Shown here: in pieces, positions 1 to 8,629 of the stretch | How the letters are laid out: each line of letters opens with the position of its first letter | Numbering within the stretch: the first letter of the stretch is position 1 | Assembly (NCBI GenBank): GCA_963776375.1 | Contig: CAVZMF010000010.1 | Span: 62,001 to 126,000, forward strand | Reading direction: 5' to 3' | DNA from: PALSA-612 sp963776375 | GTDB taxonomy: Bacteria; Actinomycetota; Thermoleophilia; Gaiellales; Gaiellaceae | Length of the DNA: 64,000 bases | The notes under the pieces: generated by a model | What the model saw: the letters and a program-made list of their open reading frames with translations, nothing else | Database searches by the model: none | What the model was told of the DNA's origin: nothing | Position numbers and translations under genes: made by a program

Positions 1-78
1 GCCGCCCGTCCCGAGCTTGCGGATCACCCGGTAACGCCCGTCGAGGAGAGTGTCGATCAGGGTGTCGAACGTGGCCAA
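1..78 (-). CDS. Ser/Thr protein kinase, N-terminal fragment (PknB-like)
   Basis: Reading leftward from a TTG at 76-78, the sequence encodes about 26 residues ending DGRYRVIRKLGTGG, the start of a Hanks-type kinase with its glycine-rich ATP loop; the rest lies outside the window. GGAG about 8 nt upstream supports the TTG. It begins 18 nt after the pbpA stop. In actinobacteria the fhaA-fhaB-pstP-rodA-pbpA cluster is followed by pknA/pknB, so this is probably the kinase opposed by PstP. Only the first domain residues are visible, so a specific name is not assigned. Confidence 0.75.
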   Translation of the reverse strand, partial: MATFDTLIDTLLDGRYRVIRKLGTGG

Positions 79-96
79 GTCGGTCTCCGGGACAGG

Positions 97-1581
97 TTAG
101 GGAGTCTTCTGGTCGAGCAGGGCTTCGAGGACGGTCTTCGCGATCGGGGCGGCGACCTCGCCGCCCGTCTTGTGCAGCTGGTTCTCGACGGCGACCGCGA
201 CGGCATAGCGCGGGTGGTCGGCAGGAGCGAAGGCGACGAACCAGGTCGTGTTCACGCCGGGCTTGCCCGTCTCCGCTGTGCCCGTCTTGCCGGCGACCCG
301 CACGCCCGGGATCTGCGCGTTCGTGCCGGTGCCGCCGGTGACGACCGCCTGCATCATCGTGTTCAACTCGCTCGCCGTCTTCGGCGTGATCGCGCGGCCG
401 AGCGCCTTCGGCTTCGTGGTCGTGAGCGTGCCGCCTCCGGGCTTGACGATCCGATCGACGACGTAGGGGCGCATGACGACGCCGCCGTTGGCGATCCCCT
501 GGGCGACCATCGCCATCTGCAGCGGCGTCACCCCCAGGCGCTCCTGACCGAAGGCGAGCCGGCCGGGGTCGACCTGGTAGTTGTGCTTCGGGTTGAACAG
601 CTTCCCGTGGTCGTAGAGGCCGCTGGCGTTGCGCTCGTCGGTCGGTGTCTCCAGCGGCGGCGTCGAGTAGAAGCCGAACCGCTTCGCGTACTGGAGGATC
701 TTCAGCGCGCCGAGCTGCTTCCCGACGTTGCAGAACACCGAGTTGATCGAGTGCTGCAGCCCCTGGGTCAGGTTCACGAGCCCGAAGACCTCGGGGCCGT
801 TCTGGTCGGCGAAGTTGCTGACCTTCTTGCCGTACTCGATGCAGTAGCCCGGGTCGTCGAACGTCGAGTAGGGCGTGAACCGGCCCGAGTCGAGCGCAGC
901 CGCGGCGGTCACGAGCTTGAAGGACGAGCCCGGCTGGTAGAGGCCCGACGTGGCGCGGTTGAGGAGCGGCGCCGGGCCCGCGCACTGCGCGCGCGTCTTG
1001 TCGATCTGGTCGAAGTGGTTCTCGACCAGGTTCGGGTTGTAGGTCGGCGAGGTCGCCATCACCAGCACCTTCCCGGTCTTGACGTCGAGCGCGACGGCCG
1101 CGCCGCACAGAGAGCCGAGCGCCTTCTGCGCCAGGAACTGCGGGCCGAGCCGCAGCGTCAGCGCGGCGGAGTTGCCCTTCACCGTCTTGCCCTCGAGCGA
1201 GTTCAGCGTCCGGTCGAGGACGGTGTGCAGGTCCGTGTTGGACGAGGTCAGGTAGTCGTTCAGCGAGCGCTCGAGCCCTGCGCGCGAGCGGCCCTGGGTC
1301 GAGTAGCCGACGACGTCGGCGGCCAGCTTCCCGGTCGGATAGTGGCGCAGGTAGAAGGTGTTGCCGTTCTTCTTCAGGACGTGGTTGAGCGCGAGCACCT
1401 CGCCGTTCGAGGCGCGGATGACGCCGCGGTCGATCTTGAACTGGGCGACGAGCTGGATCGCGTTGTCCTTCTGCGCCGCGAGCTCGCCCTGCGCCCACGT
1501 CTGCCAGTACGTGGTCCCGAGCACGAGCGCCGCGAGCAGCACGATGCCGACGACGGCGACCCTGCGGATGCGGTCGTTCAC
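97..1581 (-). CDS. pbpA: Class B penicillin-binding protein (PbpA-like transpeptidase)
   Basis: A 494-residue class B PBP that cross-links peptidoglycan outside the membrane. One N-terminal membrane segment (about residues 9-28) anchors it. The catalytic SxxK (SSFK, near 220), SxN (SIN, near 280) and KTGT (near 431) motifs are all present. The GTG start at 1581 overlaps the rodA stop (GTGA), so translation is coupled and the two products probably act as a glycosyltransferase/transpeptidase pair. Longer in-frame extension upstream is rodA read out of frame. The neighbourhood matches actinobacterial pbpA; assignment as the septal FtsI is less likely because of the RodA partner and short N-terminus. 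Confidence 0.93.
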   Translation of the reverse strand: MNDRIRRVAVVGIVLLAALVLGTTYWQTWAQGELAAQKDNAIQLVAQFKIDRGVIRASNGEVLALNHVLKKNGNTFYLRHYPTGKLAADVVGYSTQGRSRAGLERSLNDYLTSSNTDLHTVLDRTLNSLEGKTVKGNSAALTLRLGPQFLAQKALGSLCGAAVALDVKTGKVLVMATSPTYNPNLVENHFDQIDKTRAQCAGPAPLLNRATSGLYQPGSSFKLVTAAAALDSGRFTPYSTFDDPGYCIEYGKKVSNFADQNGPEVFGLVNLTQGLQHSINSVFCNVGKQLGALKILQYAKRFGFYSTPPLETPTDERNASGLYDHGKLFNPKHNYQVDPGRLAFGQERLGVTPLQMAMVAQGIANGGVVMRPYVVDRIVKPGGGTLTTTKPKALGRAITPKTASELNTMMQAVVTGGTGTNAQIPGVRVAGKTGTAETGKPGVNTTWFVAFAPADHPRYAVAVAVENQLHKTGGEVAAPIAKTVLEALLDQKTP

Positions 1582-2843
1582 GCCGTCCTCGACTGGGCGC
1601 GGTTCGAGACGAGCAGCAGCAGGGCGAGCATGACGAAGTTGGAGACGATGCTCGACCCGCCGTAGCTGACGAAGGGCAGCGTGATCCCGGTCAGCGGGAT
1701 GATGCGCACGACGCCGCCGACGATGATGAACGTCTGGAAGGCGAAGCCGAACGTCAGCCCGAGGGCGAGCAACTTGGAGAAGCCGTCCTCGGCCATCATC
1801 GCGATCCGGAAGCCCCGCAGCGCGAAGACCATGTACACGAGCAGGAAGGCAGAGATGCCGATCAGCCCCAGTTCCTGCCCGAGCGCGGCGTAGATCATGT
1901 CCGTCTTCAGGTCGGGGATGAGGATGTCGCCCGAGGTGCCGGCGAAGGTGCCCTTGCCGAAGCCCGTGCCGCCGAACTGCCCGTTGGCGATCGAGTACAG
2001 GCCCTGCACGGTCTGGTAGGCGATCGTGTGCACGTAGTGGAAGGGGTCGAGCCAGGCGTCGACCCGCTGGTGCACGCGCTCGGGCCCCCACTTGTAGACC
2101 GCGGTCGCGCCGGCCGCGAACAGCGCCAAGCCCGAGACGACGTAGAGGCCGCGGCCCGTGCCGACGTAGGTCATGGCCAGGAAGATCCCGAAGTAGAGGA
2201 GCGCGCTCCCGAGGTCGCTCGTCTCCAGCAGCACGAGCATGGCCGCGCCCCAGATCAAGAGCAGCGGCCCGAGGTCCTTCAGGCGACCCTGCGCCAGCAT
2301 CTCGCGCTTCTCGCGCAGGTAGCCGGCCAGGAAGACGATCAGCAGGAGCTTCGCGAACTCGCCGGGCTGGATCTGGAGGCTGCCGACGTGGATCCACAGC
2401 CGCGCGCCGTTCACCCGCTGGCCGAAGCCCGGCAGTGCAGGGAGGATCAGCAGGACGACCGCGCCGATCCCGCAGAGGTACTTGTAGCTCTCGAGCTTGC
2501 GGTAGTCGCGCCGCAGCACGACCAGCGTGGCCGCGAAGGCGCCGAGGCCGATGACGATCCAGACCGACTGGCGCAGCGCGTCGTCGGGGTTGATTCGGTA
2601 GATCTCGGTGACGCCGATCGCCGTCAGCAGGCCGCCGAGGGGCAGCACGTACGGGTCGGCGTTCGGGACCGTGATGCGCGTCATCACATGCGCGACGAGG
2701 TACAGGCAGAGGAAGAAGATCCCGTACGAGAGCGACGAGGCCGAGATGACGTCCTGCCGCGCGATGTAGACGCTGGCGAAGCCGAAGCCGGTCATCACGC
2801 CGACGACGATCAGGCTCATCAGCTCGCGGTTGCGATAGCTCAC
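1578..2843 (-). CDS. rodA: SEDS peptidoglycan glycosyltransferase RodA/FtsW
   Basis: A 421-residue polytopic protein of the SEDS family, which polymerises lipid II into glycan strands. About ten hydrophobic helices are visible, and the C-terminal signature PLTGITLPFVSYGGSS is intact. It lies between pstP and pbpA in the conserved cell-wall signalling cluster and overlaps pbpA by 4 nt. The start is taken as GTG at 2843 preceded by a GGTGGGG stretch; an in-frame ATG eight codons later is an alternative. RodA rather than FtsW is inferred from this cluster, because sequence alone does not separate them cleanly. Confidence 0.92.
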   Translation of the reverse strand: MSYRNRELMSLIVVGVMTGFGFASVYIARQDVISASSLSYGIFFLCLYLVAHVMTRITVPNADPYVLPLGGLLTAIGVTEIYRINPDDALRQSVWIVIGLGAFAATLVVLRRDYRKLESYKYLCGIGAVVLLILPALPGFGQRVNGARLWIHVGSLQIQPGEFAKLLLIVFLAGYLREKREMLAQGRLKDLGPLLLIWGAAMLVLLETSDLGSALLYFGIFLAMTYVGTGRGLYVVSGLALFAAGATAVYKWGPERVHQRVDAWLDPFHYVHTIAYQTVQGLYSIANGQFGGTGFGKGTFAGTSGDILIPDLKTDMIYAALGQELGLIGISAFLLVYMVFALRGFRIAMMAEDGFSKLLALGLTFGFAFQTFIIVGGVVRIIPLTGITLPFVSYGGSSIVSNFVMLALLLLVSNRAQSRTA

Positions 2844-2995
2844 GCCCCACCATCCGTAGCTCGAGCGCGAACCTTCGCCGCCGCGACCGGCACGACGGGC
2901 GCGGCGGGTTGCGGTCTGGGCATCGTCTCGGGGGGTCTGGGGGGAACCCCCAGAGGCGCAGCGCCGGATGGGCGCCAGCCGGGCATCACTGTGCC

Positions 2996-3060
2996 CGCTC
3001 CCGGCGCCGGCAGAGCCGGCGCCGCCGCTCGTTGGTGAGCTCCGTCGAGCCTACGCTCAC
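2996..3060. repeat. Dispersed intergenic repeat R2, copy A
   Basis: Holds the inverted repeat GGCGCCGGC-agagcc-GGCGCC followed by TCCGTCGAGCCTACGCTCAC. The same module recurs at 11642-11708 and 25548-25663. The pstP stop codon lies inside its right end. Confidence 0.75.
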
Positions 3061-4247
3061 TGTGCCCCCACCACGTAGCGGCTGTAGGCCTTGATCTCGC
3101 GCTCGGCGTCGGTGCGGCCGCGCAGGGTGTGGTCGAAGAGCGTGCTCCGGTCGGCCTGCGAGAGCTGGACGGCGAGCAGCGGGCTCGTGAACACCTCGCG
3201 GTAGAGGTGGATCCCGAAGGGCAGGTTCCAGGGGACGCCCTGGTACACGGCGACGTAGCCCTTGCCGTTCACGCCGACGAAGTTGGCGCGCGAGGCCGCG
3301 TAGACGCCGGCGCCGGCCACGAGGGCGATGAAGACGAGCGCGAGCGGCAGCCCGACCTTCCAGGAGAGGAAGCGCCTCTTCGCGGCACGAGGCGGAGCGG
3401 CCGGCGCCGGTGCCGCCGCGCCGTCGGAGGCGGCCACGACCGGGACCGCGTCGAGCCCGTCGAGCGTGTCCTCGTCGTCGGCGGCCGCGGGCGCGGCCGC
3501 GACGACCGTGCCGGGCAGCTCGATCGTGTCGTCGAGCGCAGCGAGCTGGAAGAGGACGACGGTGATGTTGTCCTCGCCGCCGTTCCTGTTCGCCTCGTCG
3601 ATCAGCGCCCGCGCCGACGAGGCGACGTCGCCCGCGTGCTCCTCGATCAGCGCGAGGATGCGGGTGTCGTCGACCATGCTCGAGAGCCCGTCCGAGCAGA
3701 GCATGAACAGGTCGCCGGGCTTGGCGCCGACCGAGAACGTGTCGACGTCGACCTCGGGATCGGTGCCGAGGACGCGGGTGATCACGGACCGGTGCGGGTG
3801 GACCTCGGCCTCCTCCGGTGACAGGCGGCCGGAGCGGACGAGCTCGCCGACGAGCGAGTGGTCCTCGGTCAGCTGCTCGAGCGCGTGGTCGCGGACGAGG
3901 TAGGCCCGGGAGTCGCCGACGTGGCCGAAGTGGACGAGGTCGTCGTCGACGAGCGCGACGGTCATCGTCGTCCCCATGCCCGACGTGGACTCGTCCGTGC
4001 GTGCGCGCTCGTAGACCCTGCGGTTCGCGTCCTGGATCAGCTGCGCCACGCGTTCCCCGTTCGACGACTCGTTCCACTCGGCGTGCTGCACCGACGTCGC
4101 TGCGAGGTGCGACGCGATCTCGCCGGCCTGCGCGCCCCCCATGCCGTCTGCGATCGCGAACAGCGGGGGCTCGCAGACGTACGCGTCCTCGTTGTGACGC
4201 CGGCGCCGGCCGGTGTCGGTGAGCGCGATGGATCGCATCGGCGTCAT
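3057..4247 (-). CDS. pstP: PP2C-family Ser/Thr phosphatase PstP
   Basis: A 396-residue membrane-anchored PPM/PP2C phosphatase. The cytoplasmic domain (about 1-235) has the metal-site motifs RRRHNEDA, ADGMGGAQAGE, GDSRAYL, CSDGLSS and GGEDNITVV. A Pro/Ala linker then a single membrane helix (about 283-303) lead to an external tail of roughly 90 residues, as in mycobacterial PstP. It should reverse phosphorylation by the cluster's kinases. The ATG overlaps the fhaB stop (ATGA). Its TGA lies within a dispersed repeat, and about 210 nt separate it from rodA. Confidence 0.93.
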   Translation of the reverse strand: MTPMRSIALTDTGRRRRHNEDAYVCEPPLFAIADGMGGAQAGEIASHLAATSVQHAEWNESSNGERVAQLIQDANRRVYERARTDESTSGMGTTMTVALVDDDLVHFGHVGDSRAYLVRDHALEQLTEDHSLVGELVRSGRLSPEEAEVHPHRSVITRVLGTDPEVDVDTFSVGAKPGDLFMLCSDGLSSMVDDTRILALIEEHAGDVASSARALIDEANRNGGEDNITVVLFQLAALDDTIELPGTVVAAAPAAADDEDTLDGLDAVPVVAASDGAAAPAPAAPPRAAKRRFLSWKVGLPLALVFIALVAGAGVYAASRANFVGVNGKGYVAVYQGVPWNLPFGIHLYREVFTSPLLAVQLSQADRSTLFDHTLRGRTDAEREIKAYSRYVVGAQ

Positions 4248-4750
4248 CGCTCGAAGCGGAGATCGGTCTCGCCGACGCGGATCACGTCGCCGGGGGAGAG
4301 TTTGCGGGGGGAGGTCAGCCGGATGCCGTTGACGTAGGTGCCGTTCGTCGAGCCGACGTCCTCGACCCAGACGCCGTCGCGTCGCGGCTCGATGCGAGCG
4401 TGGCGGCCGGAGGAGAACTCGTCGCGGACGAGCGCGAGGTCGTTCTCGCCCTCGCGGCCGACGAGCAGCGGCCCGGAGTCGATCGGACGCTCCTCGCCTG
4501 CGCTCAGCGCCGGGCTGGAGACGACGACGAGCTTCCCGGCCGGCTTGACCCGCCCTTTCTCCCTGTCCCGCTGCCGGCGCTTCTGCTCCTGCGCGGTCTG
4601 GGGCGCGAGGATCATGCTCTCCTGCGACGCGCCGCGCAGGTCCCTGCTGGCCGTCCTGACCACGCGCCAGATGAACAGGTAGAGCAGCACGAGGAAGCCG
4701 ATCTTGAGCAGCAGCAGGGCCTCGCCGACCGCGATCGACGCAGTCGTCAT
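4244..4750 (-). CDS. fhaB: FHA-domain membrane protein FhaB
   Basis: A 168-residue protein with one N-terminal membrane helix (about 9-30), a basic linker (EQKRRQRDREKGR) and a C-terminal FHA domain (about 90-165) carrying GREGEND, SSGRHARI and the GSTNGTYVNG signature. FHA domains bind phosphothreonine, so the protein probably relays signals from the locus kinases to RodA/PbpA. The ATG overlaps the fhaA stop and its own stop overlaps pstP, forming a tightly coupled operon. The size and TM-FHA layout match actinobacterial FhaB/FipA. Confidence 0.92.
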   Translation of the reverse strand: MTTASIAVGEALLLLKIGFLVLLYLFIWRVVRTASRDLRGASQESMILAPQTAQEQKRRQRDREKGRVKPAGKLVVVSSPALSAGEERPIDSGPLLVGREGENDLALVRDEFSSGRHARIEPRRDGVWVEDVGSTNGTYVNGIRLTSPRKLSPGDVIRVGETDLRFER

Positions 4751-5517
4751 GGAAGCTCGCGCTCGAACACGACGTCGGTCGAGCCCAGCGTGATCCGGTC
4801 GCCGCCTTCGAGCTTCGCCTGCCGGAGTCTCCGTCCGTTCACTTCCATTCCGTTGGTCGAGCCGAGGTCGACGATCCAGTACGAGGTCTCCTCCTGGCGC
4901 AGCTCCGCATGCTTCCGCGAGACGTTGGGATCGGCGAGCCGCACGTCGCAGTCCTGGCCGCGCCCGAGCACGAGGAGACGCTTGTCGACCGGATGCCGCT
5001 CTCCGTCCACCGTCAGCCACACGGCTTCGCGCTCGACAGGTGCCCCGTCGGCCACGGGGGCCGCAGCGGCCGCGTCCGTCGCCGGCCGGTACACCATCGT
5101 GGCGGCGACCGGCGGCGCCGGCACGGGAGCATCCGCCGACTTGCGGCCGCGCTGCACCATGCGCGTGGCGATGCCGAACACGCCCAGGCCGAGATCGGCG
5201 TCCGTGTTGAAGAGAACGCTCGGCGGCGAGAGCATCACGTAGCCCTCGCGCCGCGCATGCTCGGCCAGGTACTCCTGCAGCTCGAGCTTGAGCGAGTCCT
5301 CGTAGGCCTGGAACTGGGCGCGGTCGTGCGACGAGAGATAGACCGTGTACTCGTTGGGCACGTAGATCCGCGACACCGAGACGGTGCGGTGGTCGTCCAT
5401 CTCCTTGACGAGCTTGCGGGCCAGTTCCACGGGCTGCACGTTCGTCCTGAACGCACGGCCGAACACACCCTCGACGAGTGCTTCGATCTTCTGCTCGATC
5501 GCGCGGAGAACGCTCAA
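4747..5517 (-). CDS. fhaA: FhaA: DUF3662 and FHA domain protein
   Basis: A 256-residue cytoplasmic protein. The N-terminal DUF3662 domain (about 1-120; IEQKIEALVEGVFGRAF) is joined by an Ala/Pro linker to a C-terminal FHA domain (about 175-255) with LGRGQDCDV, NVSRKHAEL and DLGSTNGMEVNG. In mycobacteria FhaA binds a phosphorylated pseudokinase partner that controls lipid II flipping; the same role here is inference. The start is TTG at 5517, where the conserved domain begins; upstream in-frame residues belong to the preceding kinase gene read in another frame. It sits 28 nt after that gene and overlaps fhaB. Confidence 0.88.
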   Translation of the reverse strand: MSVLRAIEQKIEALVEGVFGRAFRTNVQPVELARKLVKEMDDHRTVSVSRIYVPNEYTVYLSSHDRAQFQAYEDSLKLELQEYLAEHARREGYVMLSPPSVLFNTDADLGLGVFGIATRMVQRGRKSADAPVPAPPVAATMVYRPATDAAAAAPVADGAPVEREAVWLTVDGERHPVDKRLLVLGRGQDCDVRLADPNVSRKHAELRQEETSYWIVDLGSTNGMEVNGRRLRQAKLEGGDRITLGSTDVVFERELP

Positions 5518-5545
5518 ATTCCGGGGCCTTTGCGGCTTCCCGAGT

Positions 5546-7279
5546 TTAGCCGTGCCCCCCGGCAGCCCGGGCCTGTGGCGGCGTCTCGACGGCCGCCGTC
5601 GTCTCCTCCACGGGCCGCTCCGGGCGGCGCGCGCGGGGTCTGGCCGCATACGGCTCCAGCGCGAGCGCGACGGCCGTCGCAGCGGTCACCGCCAGGACGG
5701 GCACGTTCGCCTCGTGCGGCGGCGGGGCGACGGTGACCCCGCAGACGACGAAGCCGTAGGCGGCCGCAGCCAGCGGGCCGCGGCCGCGGACGAACGGCAG
5801 CGCGGCCGCCGCGAGCGCGAGCGCGGCTGCGAGCGCGAGCACCTGTGGATCGCCGGCCAGCTCGCCGGCGACTGCCCGGCCGGCCGAGAGCAGGCTGTCG
5901 GTGGCGGGAATCCCGAGCGCGCCGATCCGCGCCGCGCCGGCGACGGCCGCCGCGACGAGGACGGCCAGGGCGGCGCCCGCCGCGCGCCACGCCGGCCGGC
6001 GGACGGCAAGCCCGAGCAGGGGCAGCAGCGCCAGTGCGCCGATCGCGCCGAGCCCGGCTCCGAGCGCAGCGAGCAGCCCGGCGCGGGGAGCGCGCCAGAA
6101 CGCGGCCAGAGCTGCCAGCGCGGCCACGCCGTAGAGGGCGGCGAGGCCGAACGAGTAGTTGCCGAGCGGCAGCAGCGGGACGGCAAGGCAGAACGCGACG
6201 CCTGCGCGCTCGGAGAGCAGGGTCGTCACGGCGGCAACGGCCGCGAGGCCGAGGGGCCATCCGGACGGGAAGAAGGGCACGACGTGCGCCGTGAGCCCCG
6301 CGGCCGCGGCCGCACCGACGGCGGTGGCGGCCCGCTGCCCGTGCTCGACGGCCTTGCCTTCCGTTGCGACGCGGGCGCGCAGGGACGGACCGCGCAGCGA
6401 CGTTGTCGCCGGGCGCAGATGTCTCGACGGCCGGGCAACCGGGCGGCGCCGCAGCTCGCCTGTCGCCGCCCGCAGCGAGCCTGCGAGGCCTGCAGCCGTC
6501 GGCCTGCGACCGGGGGCGACCGACAGCGCGCGATCCACGCACGAGACGATCGGGCGCGGGAGGTCGGGGCGCTGCTCCTGGAGCGTGGGCGCGCCTTTCT
6601 CGATCGCCTTCGCCGTGTCGACGAGCGTGCCGACCCAGAACGGGTGGAAGCCGGCCAGCGTCTCCCAGAGCAGGACGCCGACCGCCCACACATCGGCGGC
6701 CGGGCCGGCGGCCTCGCCGCGCAGCCGCTCGGGAGAGATGTAGGCGAGCGTGCCGGGGATGTCTCCGACCGCGGTCAGGCTCTCCTCCTCGTGCATCAGC
6801 GCGAGGCCGAAATCGAAGAGCTTCACGGAGATTCCGTGGCCCTCGGCCAGCAACACGTTCGCCGGTTTGACGTCGCGGTGGACGACGCCGTGGGCGTGGG
6901 CGTGAGCCAGGCCCTCGAGCACCTGGGCAGCAACCTCGAGCGCCGCCGGATCGCTTACCTCGCCCGCGCGGATCGCCTCGCGCAGGGTGCGGCCCTGGAC
7001 GTATTCGTAGACGATGTAGACGTGTCCGGCATCGCGGGCGAGCGCGTGCGCCCGCAGGCAGCGCGGATGACGCAGCCGCGCCGCCGTCGCCGCCTCGCGC
7101 TCGGCCCGTGAGCCGGCGGTTCCCTCGCGAGTGACGACCTTGAGCGCCACGTCCCGGCCCGTCTCGACCTCCCGGGCGAGCCAGACCGAGCCCGAGCCGC
7201 CGCTGCCGAGCGGTCGCACGGGCAGATAGCGGTTCAGGATCAGGCTGCCGGGTGCGGCACGGGCGGCGGGCCGAGACAT
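5546..7279 (-). CDS. Ser/Thr protein kinase with polytopic membrane C-terminus
   Basis: A 577-residue protein. Residues about 15-270 form a Hanks-type kinase with the glycine loop LGSGGSGSVWLA, the invariant lysine in VALKVV, the catalytic loop HRDVKPANVLL, DFG and SPERLRGE. After a basic linker the second half is almost entirely hydrophobic, with perhaps 8-12 membrane helices rich in Ala, Leu and Val and no recognisable sensor domain. The usual actinobacterial kinase has one helix and external PASTA domains, so this layout is unusual. It heads the fhaA-fhaB-pstP operon. ATG at 7279 is chosen because upstream extension would run into the divergent gene. Confidence 0.85.
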   Translation of the reverse strand: MSRPAARAAPGSLILNRYLPVRPLGSGGSGSVWLAREVETGRDVALKVVTREGTAGSRAEREAATAARLRHPRCLRAHALARDAGHVYIVYEYVQGRTLREAIRAGEVSDPAALEVAAQVLEGLAHAHAHGVVHRDVKPANVLLAEGHGISVKLFDFGLALMHEEESLTAVGDIPGTLAYISPERLRGEAAGPAADVWAVGVLLWETLAGFHPFWVGTLVDTAKAIEKGAPTLQEQRPDLPRPIVSCVDRALSVAPGRRPTAAGLAGSLRAATGELRRRPVARPSRHLRPATTSLRGPSLRARVATEGKAVEHGQRAATAVGAAAAAGLTAHVVPFFPSGWPLGLAAVAAVTTLLSERAGVAFCLAVPLLPLGNYSFGLAALYGVAALAALAAFWRAPRAGLLAALGAGLGAIGALALLPLLGLAVRRPAWRAAGAALAVLVAAAVAGAARIGALGIPATDSLLSAGRAVAGELAGDPQVLALAAALALAAAALPFVRGRGPLAAAAYGFVVCGVTVAPPPHEANVPVLAVTAATAVALALEPYAARPRARRPERPVEETTAAVETPPQARAAGGHG

Positions 7280-7391
7280 CCACTCCGCAGTTGGCTTCGA
7301 CAGGAGAAAGTCCTGCGCACGGCGAACTTGTTGCGCTCCCGTCGAAAACGGATAGCTAGAGTGAAAAACCGGGTCTCGCCGGGCGGCCAGC

Positions 7392-8528
7392 ATGAGCGAG
7401 CACGACTCAGACATCGAGTTCGACTTCTTCGACGAGCCGGAGACGGGCGAGAGCCCGGCTACGTCCGGGCGGTCCCGCTCGCAGCCTCCGGGCGAACAGC
7501 CGAAGCGCCCGGGGCGCGGCGGCATTCCGCCCACGGCGCGCCTGGCGGCGCTGATCGCGTTCGGGATCCTGATCGTCGTCCTGCTCGTGCTCTGGGTGCA
7601 GAGCTGCTCCGGGACGAGCAAGAAGTCCTCGTACCAGCACTACCTGGACAAGGTCGCGCCGCTCGCGCAGGACTCGAACCGGGGCGGGACGGCCCTCGCC
7701 ACGGCGATCGCCACGCCGGGGATCAAGGCCGGCGTGCTCGCGAACAAGATGGACCAGCTCGCCCAGCAGCAGCAGGTCGACGAGCAGACCGCGACCAAGA
7801 TCAAGCCCCCGTCGAACCTCGAATCGGCGCACCGGAACCTCGTCTCCGCCCTGCAGCTCCGCACCGACGGCCTCGTCGGGCTCGCGCGCGAGCTCCGCGC
7901 CGGCGCGGGCTCGACCAAGGTGGCGGAGACCGCCGCGAACCTCGCCGCCCTGACCCAGTACCTGGTCGCCTCCGACGTGCTCTGGGACGTCCGCTTCCGC
8001 GAGCCCACCCGCCTGGCGATCCAGCAGGACGGCATCACCGGTCTCACGGTGCCCGTCTCCCGCTTCCTCCGGGAGCAGGGAGTGGACAGTTCCGCGTTCT
8101 GGGCGCCGGTGGTCGACCGGCTGAACGGGAATACGACCTCGGGCGGCAACACGTCGGGCAAGGCCGTCGGCACGAGGCTCGTCAGCACGAAAGCGCTGCC
8201 GAAGGGCCAGGTGCTGAGGGAGACGCAGCTGAACACGGTCGTGGACAGCACGAACCTCGGCTTCCAGGTCACGGTCGAGAACTCGGGCGACGTCCAGGTG
8301 GCGAGCGTCCAGGTGACGATCACGATCAAGCAGTCGAAGCCGATCACCGCCAGCCAGACGATCTCGCTCATCAACCCGGGCTCGAGCACGATCGTCACCT
8401 TCAAGAACCTCCCGCAGCCGGAGTTCGTCACCAAGACGACGCTCGAGGTCGATGTCCAGCCGGTCCCGGACGAGACGAACCCGCGGAACAACTCGGCCTC
8501 GTACCCGGTGATCTTCTCGCTCGGATGA
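7392..8528 (+). CDS. Membrane-anchored extracellular protein of unknown function
   Basis: A 378-residue protein not recognised by family. The first 48 residues are acidic then Pro/Arg-rich and probably cytoplasmic, followed by one membrane helix (about 49-70). A Ser/Lys/Gln-rich helical region (75-230) precedes a C-terminal beta-rich part (about 270-378) resembling CARDB/DUF11-like Ig folds (VTVENSGDVQVASVQVTI). It is divergent from the kinase operon and 101 nt upstream of the DUF4446 gene, so a cell-surface role linked to wall signalling is possible but unproven. Its last 36 nt are duplicated downstream, beyond a repeat hairpin. Confidence 0.75.
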   Translation: MSEHDSDIEFDFFDEPETGESPATSGRSRSQPPGEQPKRPGRGGIPPTARLAALIAFGILIVVLLVLWVQSCSGTSKKSSYQHYLDKVAPLAQDSNRGGTALATAIATPGIKAGVLANKMDQLAQQQQVDEQTATKIKPPSNLESAHRNLVSALQLRTDGLVGLARELRAGAGSTKVAETAANLAALTQYLVASDVLWDVRFREPTRLAIQQDGITGLTVPVSRFLREQGVDSSAFWAPVVDRLNGNTTSGGNTSGKAVGTRLVSTKALPKGQVLRETQLNTVVDSTNLGFQVTVENSGDVQVASVQVTITIKQSKPITASQTISLINPGSSTIVTFKNLPQPEFVTKTTLEVDVQPVPDETNPRNNSASYPVIFSLG

Positions 8529-8541
8529 GGCTGGTGCTCTT

Positions 8542-8581
8542 GAAGAAGGGGGCTCATGGGGGAAACATGGTTTCCCCCATG
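8542..8581. repeat. Dispersed hairpin repeat R1, copy 1
   Basis: GAAGAAGGGGGCTCATGGGG leads into a palindrome whose arms are CATGGGGGAAAC and GTTTCCCCCATG. Related copies lie at 40041, 41468, 55801 and 62174. Confidence 0.8.
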
Positions 8582-8585
8582 CTGA

Positions 8586-8622
8586 ACTCGGCCTCGTACC
8601 CGGTGATCTTCTCGCTCGGATA
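8586..8622 (+). repeat. Duplicated 3' end of the preceding gene
   Basis: Repeats the final 36 nt of the upstream gene (codons SASYPVIFSLG) after the R1 hairpin, ending GGATAG where the original ends GGATGA. It looks like a flank duplicated during arrival of the hairpin, or a recombination scar. It has no likely coding role. Confidence 0.8.
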
Positions 8623-8629
8623 GTCGAGC

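Noticed and set aside
172..1665. Long open frames on the plus strand opposite pbpA, and similar ones opposite most genes
   Set aside because: They are high-GC shadow frames: Arg/Ala/Pro-rich, with no family motifs, while the other strand encodes complete known proteins.
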